Shown piece by piece: positions 1 to 5,626 of a DNA stretch of 13,953 nt. A model generated the notes under the pieces. The model searched no databases. It was not told the origin of the DNA and saw nothing but the letters and a program-made list of their open reading frames with translations. Source of the stretch: Bacillota bacterium (GTDB taxonomy: Bacteria; Bacillota; Clostridia; Lachnospirales; Lachnospiraceae); NCBI GenBank assembly GCA_023415655.1, contig JAEZKD010000301.1, positions 1 through 13,953 on the forward strand, in the 5' to 3' direction. How positions within the stretch are numbered: position 1 is the first letter of the stretch; each line of letters begins with the position of its first letter. The position numbers were made by a program, and so were the translations under genes.

Positions 1-438
1 CAAATCACCACCATACACTTCAATGATTGGATAAACAACACCATTGAATTCTATGGTATTATCGTTATTGATCGTAACTTGACTGTTAGAATTGTGTTTG
101 TTAGGATCTTTTGTATCATTGCTTGCTTCTTGTTCTTGGTTCTCTTGCTCTTGATTTTCTTGTTCTTGATTTTCTTTTTCCTGAGCTTGCTCCTCTTGAA
201 CCTGTTGTTCTTGATTTTGCTGCTCATCCTCTACTTGTTGGGTATCTTCCTGAGCTTGATCACTATTCTCTGGTTTTAAAGTAGCCTCACTCGTTGGAGC
301 TATTGTTACTTGAGTAGAAGGATTCACATCGGAATAGCTTTTATTTTCCTCGTTACTTGAAAAAATGGAACCAAGAATCAATAACCCTAAAATTATCCCT
401 ATCCATTTCTTTTTTGACTTTTTTGTCTTTGACATCAT
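1..438 (-). CDS. Membrane-anchored protein with Gln/Glu-rich stalk, 3' part outside the window
   Basis: This is an open minus-strand frame of 146 codons with no stop before the window edge, so only the N-terminal part of the protein is seen. It begins with a Lys-rich stretch (residues 4-11) and one hydrophobic segment (about 12-27), as in a signal anchor or uncleaved signal peptide. A polar linker follows, very rich in Gln and Glu (about 60-104), including three tandem ENQEQ pentapeptides at 89-103. A more ordinary sequence starts near residue 120 (VTINNDNTIEFNGVVYP) and probably opens an extracellular domain. Two adjacent ATGs (436-438 and 433-435) follow an AAGGAG at 444-449. The second ATG has the more usual spacing (8 nt), so the true start may be 435. 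A good promoter and a structured leader precede it. The function is unknown because the domain lies off the edge. A plus-strand frame of 66 codons over this region is only the antisense of the stalk. Confidence 0.8.
   Translation of the reverse strand, partial: MMSKTKKSKKKWIGIILGLLILGSIFSSNEENKSYSDVNPSTQVTIAPTSEATLKPENSDQAQEDTQQVEDEQQNQEQQVQEEQAQEKENQEQENQEQENQEQEASNDTKDPNKHNSNSQVTINNDNTIEFNGVVYPIIEVYGGDL
130..174 (-). repeat. Three tandem 15-bp repeats encoding ENQEQ
   Basis: Three consecutive 15-bp units in the stalk gene each encode ENQEQ, differing only at synonymous third positions (GAA/GAG, AAT/AAC, CAA). The surrounding sequence is degenerate Gln/Glu code of the same type. The unit is in frame, so copy-number change would alter stalk length without breaking the gene. 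Confidence 0.7.
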
Positions 439-455
439 GATTACTCCTTAGTTGA

Positions 456-581
456 TATCGTTTTATCGAAAGTACCTTAATATCTTGTAGATAACCAAAC
501 GATAATCTTTTCCTTATAAGACAAGAAAACTTTCTGTTTGATTGACCACATCAAGGTGGTCCAGACCTAGAAAGGACTGGA
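456..581 (-). promoter_or_regulatory. Hairpin-rich 5' leader of the stalk-protein gene
   Basis: The predicted transcript from the promoter at 594-622 would carry an untranslated leader of about 150 nt. In minus-strand order it can form three structures. The first is a hairpin over 560-581 (5-bp stem TCCAG/CTGGA, one A/A mismatch, then CCT/AGG). The second is a perfect 6-bp stem GACCAC/GTGGTC with a 6-nt loop at 544-561; the two helices share bases 560-561, so they either stack or compete. The third is a long-range 8-bp pairing, TATCGTTT (456-463) with AAACGATA (497-504), just upstream of the ribosome binding site. There is no U-tract, so these do not look like terminators for the upstream methyltransferase gene. 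I do not recognise a known riboswitch class. Confidence 0.4.
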
Positions 582-593
582 CATATGTGTTTC

Positions 594-622
594 ATTATAA
601 AAAGTTGCTTAAAATAAATCAA
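594..622 (-). promoter_or_regulatory. Sigma-A-like promoter for the stalk-protein gene
   Basis: On the minus strand, TTGATT (617-622) and TATAAT (594-599) are separated by exactly 17 bp. The -10 box is perfect and the -35 box matches four of six bases. It lies in the gap after the methyltransferase operon and reads towards the gene starting at 438. Transcription would start near 587. Confidence 0.6.
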
Positions 623-654
623 TAGTGAATTTTAGTTAACAAAACGGTTGATTT

Positions 655-1371
655 CTATTTTTTCTGATACAATTCAAATTTTCTCTTACCAATCAATTGT
701 CTTTCTAATCTTTGATAACGATCGGTTTGTATCTTTTGTTTTTTATCCATACAGACACAAAGAATGGTGTCTCTCCCACACACCTTACATAAGGCATCCA
801 TCATTTGATTGATATCTAAGCTACTATCCTTCCCCTCACTCCCTTCCTTCCATTGAACGAGGTTGCCATACGGTACATCGGTGATGATAATATCTGGGAT
901 AAAAGGAAGGTTAGTCACCTCAAGAACATTCTGAGGAAAGACACTGGTTGTTATCTCTTTTGTCAATCCTTGTTCCAATTTCTCCATGCTTTGTAATGCT
1001 TCTTTATGTGAGGATTTCCCGTGTTTTTCATAAAGTGTTTCTAGTTCAGTTCTTCGTTTGTTTCTACCTTCTTCACCTAATAAACTGAGATTATCTTTTG
1101 CTAATTGGATACTTTCTAGATTGATATCACTTCCATAAATTTTTGAAATAGTTTCATTCTTTACGAATCCCAATACTGTTAGCATATAGCCCCCACCACA
1201 GCAACAATCGTATAGAGTAATCTCTGACTTCTTATTCGAATATTGCAGACATCGTTCAAAGAGCTCTAATGCTAGACGGACTGGAAAGGTAGGTGCCCCA
1301 CCTACATGATATAATACTCTTCCACTAGCGAAATCTTCATAGTTATCATTACTTGCATACTTATATTCCAT
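655..1371 (-). CDS. AviRa-like rRNA methyltransferase
   Basis: A 238-aa S-adenosylmethionine-dependent methyltransferase with a Rossmann fold. The opening YEDFASGRVLYHVGGAPTFP (11-30), the glycine-rich SAM-binding motif DCCCGGGYMLTVLG (55-68), the acidic GSDIN (80-84) and the catalytic-type motif TDVPYG (164-169) together match the AviRa family as I remember it. The insert of about 50 residues between strands 2 and 4, with charged helices (100-140), also fits. AviRa from the avilamycin producer methylates a guanosine (G2535) of 23S rRNA and lowers sensitivity to orthosomycin antibiotics. Whether this homologue has the same target is not known. It starts 2 nt after the stop of the SpoU-type gene, and its GGAGAG ribosome binding site overlaps that stop, so the two are translationally coupled. 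The chief alternative is a housekeeping rRNA or other RNA methyltransferase of the same fold. Confidence 0.8.
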   Translation of the reverse strand: MEYKYASNDNYEDFASGRVLYHVGGAPTFPVRLALELFERCLQYSNKKSEITLYDCCCGGGYMLTVLGFVKNETISKIYGSDINLESIQLAKDNLSLLGEEGRNKRRTELETLYEKHGKSSHKEALQSMEKLEQGLTKEITTSVFPQNVLEVTNLPFIPDIIITDVPYGNLVQWKEGSEGKDSSLDINQMMDALCKVCGRDTILCVCMDKKQKIQTDRYQRLERQLIGKRKFELYQKK

Positions 1372-1373
1372 TA

Positions 1374-2207
1374 CTACTCTCCAAAATAAAGATATCTTTG
1401 TCTTGTTGCCTCATAAAACATTACAGTTGCTGCACACCCAACATTAAAGGAACTAGCATAAGAGGTTTTAGCCATCGGTATGGTTGCTAAAATATCGCAA
1501 CAATCTTTGAAAGTGTTACATAACCCATCCGTTTCATTGCCTATCATAAATAAAACAGGACCAGACAAATCCAAATCATAGATTGGGTGTTCTTTATGGG
1601 CAGTAGTTCCCACTGCTTGAAATTTTGGATAGCAACGTTTCATATGTTCGATAAAATCCAAGACTTTTTGAGTTTCAGGTACTCTCACAATTTGCATATT
1701 GAAAAAAGAACCCATCGAAGAGATTACTACATCGGGGTCATATAAGTCAACTGCATGTCCTGTAATTATTAAGCATTCGACTCCAAGAGCATCACAGGAA
1801 CGAATGATCGTACCGAGATTCCCTTTGTTCGAAGGTCGGTCAAATAGTGCAATCATTGGATTGTTAGATAATTTTATAGTTTCAAGATTGTCATCATGCA
1901 TACGAATGATTGCAATCAATTCGGAAGTATCTTCTTTCCCACTCAGCTCATTCATCAATACTGCACTTAGGATATAGTTTGATTCTGTGGTCGTATTGCT
2001 CAGAACCGTTTTGGCCCAGTCAGATAAGGTTTTCTCATCCGTATAGAGAAAAGATTGGATTTTCCAACCATTCTTGATTGCTTCATTGATGTTACGAACC
2101 CCTTCTACAAGAAATTCTTGATATTTATATCGTTTATTACGGTTGTTTTTTAAAACCTCGAATTTCTGATAGGTAGCATTTTTTGTCATAATTGTTTCTG
2201 TTTTCAT
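1374..2207 (-). CDS. SpoU/TrmH-family RNA 2'-O-methyltransferase, possibly AviRb-like
   Basis: The product, 277 aa from the chosen start, transfers a methyl group from SAM to a ribose 2'-hydroxyl in RNA. The N-terminal part (about 10-105) contains FLVEGVRNINEAI, typical of the L30e-like substrate-binding domain. The C-terminal SPOUT knot shows motif 1 NKGNLGTIIRS (128-137 region, Arg/Asn catalytic type), motif 2 IGNETDGL (222-229) and motif 3 IPMAKTSYASSFNVGCAA (243-260), where the usual SLN is SFN. The longer reading frame extends to 2294, but a good promoter places the transcript start near 2276, so that start cannot be used. The ATG at 2207 follows AAAGGA by 7 nt. The ATG at 2234 after GAGG is the alternative. 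It forms an operon with the AviRa-like gene. The pairing recalls AviRa/AviRb, where AviRb is a SpoU enzyme, but the specific target is inference. Confidence 0.85.
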   Translation of the reverse strand: MKTETIMTKNATYQKFEVLKNNRNKRYKYQEFLVEGVRNINEAIKNGWKIQSFLYTDEKTLSDWAKTVLSNTTTESNYILSAVLMNELSGKEDTSELIAIIRMHDDNLETIKLSNNPMIALFDRPSNKGNLGTIIRSCDALGVECLIITGHAVDLYDPDVVISSMGSFFNMQIVRVPETQKVLDFIEHMKRCYPKFQAVGTTAHKEHPIYDLDLSGPVLFMIGNETDGLCNTFKDCCDILATIPMAKTSYASSFNVGCAATVMFYEATRQRYLYFGE

Positions 2208-2282
2208 ATGATTTTCCTTTCGTTTGGCACTCATTCTTTCCTCATCTGTAGATCTCCCTAATATTGTCATCAGTGTTATATA

Positions 2283-2311
2283 ACTATAATACATAAGGTA
2301 AAAGATAGCAA
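2283..2311 (-). promoter_or_regulatory. Promoter of the methyltransferase operon
   Basis: On the minus strand, TTGCTA (2306-2311) is followed after 17 bp by TATAGT (2283-2288), four and five matches to the sigma-A consensus. The start point would be near 2276, leaving a leader of about 70 nt before the preferred ATG at 2207. Confidence 0.55.
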
Positions 2312-2408
2312 TTTCATTTAATACTAATCTATATTATCTTCATGCCTTCTCTTAGATTTACTGGTATTACGATTCCTTCCTTCGTAATTAAAAAAGTTTA
2401 AAAGTCAT

Positions 2409-2437
2409 GAATAATACTTTCTGATTCGGTTTATAAT
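2409..2437 (+). promoter_or_regulatory. Candidate promoter for the 28-aa peptide gene
   Basis: A perfect TATAAT (2432-2437) lies about 38 bp before the peptide start, but there is no sigma-A -35 box at the right distance. Instead GAATA (2409-2413) is followed after 15 bp by GTTTATAATA (2429-2438). This loosely fits the forespore sigma-F/sigma-G pattern as I recall it (GnATA, then G-n-n-n-A-n-A-n-T-R). A sporulation promoter is therefore possible but weakly supported. Confidence 0.35.
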
Positions 2438-2474
2438 ATTACTGTAAAACCAATATAGAATGTAGGAGGAAGCA

Positions 2475-2561
2475 ATGATGTATAATCAAAGTAACCAAAG
2501 CATTCAATCTCTAGAGGCTTACGAAGGCAGCGATGTTGGAGATGAGCCAACAGACAGGTAA
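2475..2561 (+). CDS. Small 28-aa peptide of unknown function
   Basis: A short plus-strand open frame of 28 codons starts with two ATGs (2475 and 2478), preceded by a perfect AGGAGG (2464-2469 region). The peptide begins MMYNQSNQSIQSLEAY and ends in an acidic, Gly/Asp/Glu-containing tail with a C-terminal Arg. It is hydrophilic, with no membrane segment, no signal peptide and no Cys. A TATAAT box lies upstream and a hairpin follows directly after the stop, so a stand-alone transcript of about 170 nt is plausible. It is isolated between two minus-strand operons, so it is not an attenuator leader for a neighbour. I recognise no family. It could be a small spore or cell-surface peptide, a signalling peptide precursor, or part of a dual-function small RNA. 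Confidence 0.5.
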   Translation: MMYNQSNQSIQSLEAYEGSDVGDEPTDR

Positions 2562-2604
2562 GGCTGATAGGACTTAATTGGCTTATCAGCCGGTAAGGTT
2601 TTTA
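2562..2604 (+). terminator. Hairpin directly after the 28-aa peptide gene
   Basis: A perfect 8-bp stem GGCTGATA (2562-2569) / TATCAGCC (2584-2591) with a 14-nt loop begins at the base after the stop codon. GGTAAGGTTTTTA follows. The sequence GGTAAGG occurs once at 2557-2563, spanning the stop, and again at 2592-2598. The short T-run (2599-2603) is seven bases from the stem, so it is a weak terminator or an RNA structural element. Confidence 0.5.
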
Positions 2605-2605
2605 C

Positions 2606-2665
2606 AAAAAAGAAAGAACTACGTATTTTCATAGAAATATGAGAAAACGCAGTTCTTTTCTTTTT
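2606..2665. terminator. Bidirectional terminator between convergent genes
   Basis: A long imperfect hairpin: AAAAGAAAGAACT (2608-2620) pairs with AGTTCTTTTCTTTT (2651-2664) with one bulged T. Inner pairing CGT/ACG and TTTTCAT/ATGA-GAAAA extends it towards a loop near 2633-2638. The A-rich and T-rich outer arms give a U-tract on both strands. It ends plus-strand transcription of the small peptide gene and minus-strand transcription of the DUF2500 gene, whose stop codon (2664-2666) overlaps its right end. Confidence 0.7.
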
Positions 2666-3056
2666 ACCGATATCTCTCGAATTTTTTAAAACGAGTTCCT
2701 TGAAAGGTTAATTTTCCATTGTCACCTTCTACGAGATAACCAAACTCATCAGCTGGTATACTTAACTCCATTCGATCACCACTCTCTACTTCAAAGGTTG
2801 CATAATAGGATGTAGATGAGCTCGATATCGAATGAGAATTACTGCTTCTATGATGATGGATATCACTACGTTTGGCGACTACTTTCGCATTTACGATGAG
2901 TACTGGTGAGTGATTGTTCTTATTCCACTGAAGAATTCCTTTGATAATTACTACAAGGATGATTCCAAAGATTAGGAAGAAGAAGATAAAAAAAACTGAA
3001 AAAAAACCTGGGAAACCAAAGCTTGATTCTCCAAAATCAGAATTGAATCCGACCAT
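2664..3056 (-). CDS. DUF2500 family membrane protein
   Basis: A 130-aa protein with one strongly hydrophobic segment (about 18-38) after a short Gly/Phe-rich N-terminus, then a soluble domain. The conserved features are ILQWNKNNHSPVL (41-53), AKVVAKR (57-63), YYATFEVESGDRMEL (84-98) and GKLTFQGTRFKKFER (114-128), all characteristic of DUF2500. A His/Ser-rich low-complexity loop (67-83, with HHH at 67-69) separates the two halves of the domain; this loop varies in the family. The role of DUF2500 proteins is unknown. The membrane topology suggests the domain faces one side of a single anchor. AGGAGG lies 11 nt before the ATG, a rather long spacing. It sits 57 bp downstream of the phosphatase gene and may be cotranscribed. 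A weak own promoter (GTTACA, 17 bp, CATAAT at 3081-3109) is also possible. Confidence 0.8.
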   Translation of the reverse strand: MVGFNSDFGESSFGFPGFFSVFFIFFFLIFGIILVVIIKGILQWNKNNHSPVLIVNAKVVAKRSDIHHHRSSNSHSISSSSTSYYATFEVESGDRMELSIPADEFGYLVEGDNGKLTFQGTRFKKFERYR

Positions 3057-3113
3057 ACTAATAAAAACCTCCTATTAATCATTATGTATCATTTACATCA
3101 GTATGTAACTAAT

Positions 3114-3800
3114 TTATATGTAAGTTACTTTTTCCTTTAGTTTGATCATTGTTTCTTCCGTTAGACTAATTGCTCTTAGATAATTCGTGATACTACCATA
3201 GCTTTGATGAAAACGTTGTAAAAATTGTTCCATGTATTCAGGTTTTGACTGTCCTGCATACGCAGGTAAATCAGGATTATCTCTTCTTAATCGTTCGATG
3301 ATCTTCTTAATAAAAGTATAGGAAACCTGATAATCCGCTATGATATCTTCTTCTTTACAATCTGCCAATAAGTATAATATCGCTGCAATCACACCGGTGC
3401 GGTCCTTGCCCGCTGTGCAATGAAATAAAGTAGCGTGATCGGAATGTGCTAATATTTCTAATATTGGCTGCATTGCCATTTCATTTTGAACAAATTGAAG
3501 ATAGGATTCTGGAATGGCTTCTTCACTTTCTGGTAAGGAGCCAGTTCCAAGGCTGATATTATAACATGTAAAACGTTTGTCCGTTGTCAAAGAACTATAT
3601 CTGCGTTCAGATTCATCCGGATAACGCAGATCAATTACAGTTCTAACACCAAGATGATATATCTGATCAATCTCCTCTTTCGTTAAATTAATTGGTGCAT
3701 CGCTTCGAAAGAATACTCCATCAGGGAAGAATCCAGTTGCACTTGGACACCCCCCCAAATCTCTAAAATTATAACAATGCATCATCTCATATCTCTTCAT
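3114..3800 (-). CDS. Tyrosine-protein phosphatase-like enzyme (Y_phosphatase3 type)
   Basis: A 228-aa cytoplasmic protein with no signal peptide. It carries the Cys-phosphatase signature HCTAGKDRTG (127-136; nucleophile Cys128, Arg134), with Lys and Asp in the P-loop as in the bacterial Tyr phosphatases that also act on phosphoinositides or Ser/Thr. NFRDLGG (11-17) near the N-terminus and FRSDAPINLT plus GVRTVIDLR (31-59) are typical of PF13350. The C-terminal helices (145-225) include the YTFI and lid region. It would remove phosphate from phosphotyrosine or a related ester; the substrate cannot be told. GGAG lies 6 nt before the ATG, and a sigma-A-like promoter with 17-bp spacing stands upstream. 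Codons 15-17 contain a run of seven G on the coding strand (3750-3756), unusual in so AT-rich a gene. Confidence 0.87.
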   Translation of the reverse strand: MKRYEMMHCYNFRDLGGCPSATGFFPDGVFFRSDAPINLTKEEIDQIYHLGVRTVIDLRYPDESERRYSSLTTDKRFTCYNISLGTGSLPESEEAIPESYLQFVQNEMAMQPILEILAHSDHATLFHCTAGKDRTGVIAAILYLLADCKEEDIIADYQVSYTFIKKIIERLRRDNPDLPAYAGQSKPEYMEQFLQRFHQSYGSITNYLRAISLTEETMIKLKEKVTYI

Positions 3801-3853
3801 TCTTTTCTCCTATATGTAATCTTAAAAATACGAAACAAGATACTAACATTTAC

Positions 3854-3882
3854 ATTGTACTATAATTTGGTAAAGGTTTCAA
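3854..3882 (-). promoter_or_regulatory. Promoter of the tyrosine phosphatase gene
   Basis: On the minus strand, TTGAAA (3877-3882) and TACAAT (3854-3859) are separated by exactly 17 bp, with five of six matches in the -10 box and four of six in the -35 box. The start point would be near 3847, with a leader of about 47 nt. Confidence 0.6.
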
Positions 3883-3962
3883 ATTAAATTGTTTTCAATC
3901 TAATATTATATGTATGAGATATTTCTTTTGTTCAATGAATTTGCAGAAAATACCAATATCCT

Positions 3963-4000
3963 TTTTAAGGCATAAGATAAAATTTTCTTATGCCTTAAAA
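3963..4000. terminator. Perfect 15-bp inverted repeat after the DUF503 gene
   Basis: TTTTAAGGCATAAGA (3963-3977) pairs perfectly with TCTTATGCCTTAAAA (3986-4000) around an 8-nt loop. It lies 62 bp past the DUF503 stop and is the only strong hairpin between that gene and the phosphatase promoter, so it probably ends minus-strand transcription. Neither strand has a clear U-tract beyond the stem, so it is not a textbook intrinsic terminator. A binding site or a processing element is the alternative. Confidence 0.5.
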
Positions 4001-4062
4001 GTAGACGATTTCTTCTAACATCAACAAAATTAATTTACTTCTTTTCCCCTCTGCTAACTGAC

Positions 4063-4344
4063 CTATTCAATGTCTCTTATGACTTCAATAATATCTGCTT
4101 CGGTTGCTTCTTCGATATATGCGATGATTTTATCTAAGGAACTGTCCCCCATCTGATGGTTTGCAACTATGGTGACCACTCCTATTACGATGGTTTGATG
4201 AACGTCTTGAGCATCAATCTCAGCTACGGAAACATTGAATTGATTTCGTAATTTTGCTAACAGACTTTTTACAATCATTCGTTTTTCTTTCAAAGAATGT
4301 ACCCAAGGAGCATATAATTTAATTTGAAGTGATGCAAAAAACAT
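4063..4344 (-). CDS. DUF503 domain protein (YlxP family)
   Basis: A 93-aa protein filling the usual length of the DUF503 family, a small ferredoxin-like fold. LKEKRMIVKSLLAKLRNQFN (18-37) and VSVAEIDAQDVHQT (38-51) are the family's hallmark, followed by IVIGVVTIVAN and a C-terminal amphipathic helix. In many Firmicutes the YlxP gene sits in the nusA-infB-rbfA region and the protein is linked to ribosome biogenesis. Here none of those neighbours are present; instead it is last in a run of small unrelated genes. The ribosome binding site AAAGG is 7 nt before the ATG. It may be read with the NTF2-like gene 91 bp upstream. The molecular function remains unproven. Confidence 0.85.
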   Translation of the reverse strand: MFFASLQIKLYAPWVHSLKEKRMIVKSLLAKLRNQFNVSVAEIDAQDVHQTIVIGVVTIVANHQMGDSSLDKIIAYIEEATEADIIEVIRDIE

Positions 4345-4435
4345 ATTTTAACCTTTCTAGCTAAGCTTATCACGTATTTTCGTAGGTAAATATAAGATAG
4401 CATACCCCATTTTTTCTGTTCTAAAAGCAATTCGT

Positions 4436-4813
4436 TCAAGTAGTTTCATAGGGGAATTCATGAATTGCTTTGGACTGAAATTCCTTAAGTATTGTAATCT
4501 TATCCTCTGAATCAAATTCCATAATAGTAACACCATCAAAACCATCGATGCAAGATTCATAATTACATTCAAAATACCACTCAGTCACTACAGTTTGATT
4601 ACATACAAGGATTCTCTTGATATCCCAACAAAGTACGGTAGATTTTTGATTCCAATCATCGAACCATTGAATGATTTGATCTATGCCATGATATTCAGGT
4701 CCATAGCACTCAACATAAACAATGTCAGTATGAAAAATTTCATTTAGCTTGGTACGATCTTTGGTAAGCCACATATTAAAATAAGCACGAACAATATCTT
4801 CGTATCGTTTCAT
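4436..4813 (-). CDS. NTF2/SnoaL-like protein
   Basis: A 125-aa protein predicted to form the cone-shaped alpha+beta fold of the NTF2 superfamily. The N-terminal helices MKRYEDIVRAYFNMWLTKDR (1-20), HTDIVYVECYG (28-38) and GIDQIIQWFDDWNQKS (43-58) are typical of the SnoaL_2 group. Strands follow: VLCWDIKRILV, TVVTEWYFEC and GVTIMEFDSEDKI. Members range from isomerases and cyclases to simple ligand-binding proteins, so no reaction can be assigned. A very strong AGGAGG is 4-5 nt before the ATG. The upstream region has a TATAAT box (4833-4838) with a poor -35 overlapped by two 10-bp direct repeats. Its stop overlaps a 30-codon frame in another phase that is treated as non-coding here. Confidence 0.75.
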   Translation of the reverse strand: MKRYEDIVRAYFNMWLTKDRTKLNEIFHTDIVYVECYGPEYHGIDQIIQWFDDWNQKSTVLCWDIKRILVCNQTVVTEWYFECNYESCIDGFDGVTIMEFDSEDKITILKEFQSKAIHEFPYETT

Positions 4814-4832
4814 AATTCCTCCTACTGAATGG

Positions 4833-4868
4833 ATTATAAAGTTTTGTTCAAATCATGCATAATCATGC
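4833..4868 (-). promoter_or_regulatory. Candidate promoter with two 10-bp direct repeats over the -35 region
   Basis: On the minus strand a perfect TATAAT (4833-4838) lies 20 bp before the NTF2-like start codon. The hexamer 17 bp upstream (4856-4861) matches the -35 consensus poorly. It is covered by AATCATGC at 4851-4858 and again at 4861-4868 (plus-strand reading), exactly one helical turn apart. This arrangement suits an activator-dependent promoter, but it may be chance in AT-rich DNA. Confidence 0.3.
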
Positions 4869-4882
4869 TATTTTTTTGTATG

Positions 4883-5605
4883 TTAAAATAGAAAATCAAT
4901 TAGTTTCATACGATTTTGTTCTTTCACTACTGCGATGCATTGACTTGGAAGCTGCTGATTTGGTTCTAAATCATTGCACAATAGAATCGAATCCATCCCA
5001 ATGGAAGCTGCACCCATCACATCGCAGCCTATACTATCTCCAATCATCACCCAATCATTTCGGTCTAAGCTCTCCACGTGGTTTTGAAATAATAAATTGA
5101 AAAATGAAGGATCTGGCTTCATACACCCATGTTCAGAGGAAATTATAATGCGATCAAAATATTCCTCTAGATGAAACATGAAGAGCTCAGGTCTTGTAAA
5201 ACAACTTTGTGCATTACTCAGTAAATACACATTACAATTACTCTCATGAAGTAAAGCGAGTAAATTAATAACTCCGTCATATAACCTTATGTATTCTCTC
5301 GAAATGCATCGGAATTGATAGCCAATTTGACTTAGCTTCTCTCTTGATAATGGATGTCCCTGTTCACGAAAGATTTGATCAAAAACATCAAGAATCTCAA
5401 TTTCAGGTTCGATATAGATGGATGGTTTTTCTCGATATATTTTATCATAAGAAAAAAATAGATCACGAAGTGTTTTCATATTGCAATCTATATTAAAGGT
5501 TCGTAGATATTCAGCAAATAAACTCCAGGTTTGATCACTATGTTCATCCGTATGGATATCAATTAAAGTACCGTATAAATCAAAAACGATATTCTTGTAC
5601 TTCAT
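4883..5605 (-). CDS. HAD superfamily hydrolase
   Basis: A 240-aa cytoplasmic enzyme of haloacid dehalogenase type, subfamily I with a helical cap (about 16-110). Motif I is FDLYGTLID (8-16; nucleophile Asp9), motif II LLSN (128-131; Ser130), motif III Lys163 in KPDPSFF, and motif IV MIGDSIGCDVMGA (187-199; Asp190, Asp195). The residue two after the nucleophile is Tyr11, where phosphatases usually have a general-acid Asp. Tyr is found in L-2-haloacid dehalogenases and in some sugar- or nucleotide-phosphate enzymes (YjjG-like). A phosphatase is still the more likely role in this host, but the substrate is open. GGAG is 8 nt before the ATG. It starts 21 bp after the DapF-like gene and is almost certainly cotranscribed with it. 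Confidence 0.85.
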   Translation of the reverse strand: MKYKNIVFDLYGTLIDIHTDEHSDQTWSLFAEYLRTFNIDCNMKTLRDLFFSYDKIYREKPSIYIEPEIEILDVFDQIFREQGHPLSREKLSQIGYQFRCISREYIRLYDGVINLLALLHESNCNVYLLSNAQSCFTRPELFMFHLEEYFDRIIISSEHGCMKPDPSFFNLLFQNHVESLDRNDWVMIGDSIGCDVMGAASIGMDSILLCNDLEPNQQLPSQCIAVVKEQNRMKLIDFLF

Positions 5606-5626
5606 GTACTTTTCTCCTAACTTAGT

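Noticed and set aside
79..279. Plus-strand 66-codon frame with a very hydrophobic Leu/Phe-rich product
   Set aside because: It is the antisense of the Gln/Glu-rich stalk (CAA/GAA codons read as TTG/TTC) and has no ribosome binding site; the minus-strand frame has a promoter, a Shine-Dalgarno sequence and a sensible N-terminus.
2208..2294. N-terminal extension of the SpoU methyltransferase to 2294
   Set aside because: A well-spaced promoter overlaps this stretch and would start transcription near 2276; the added residues are unlike the family, and a good ribosome binding site precedes 2207.
4357..4572. Minus-strand 71-codon frame, including a 30-codon part (from 4449) beyond the NTF2-like gene
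   Set aside because: Its first half lies inside the NTF2-like gene in another phase, neither start has a ribosome binding site, and the 30-residue tail (ending TKIRDKLS) matches nothing. A coupled small peptide gene cannot be excluded.
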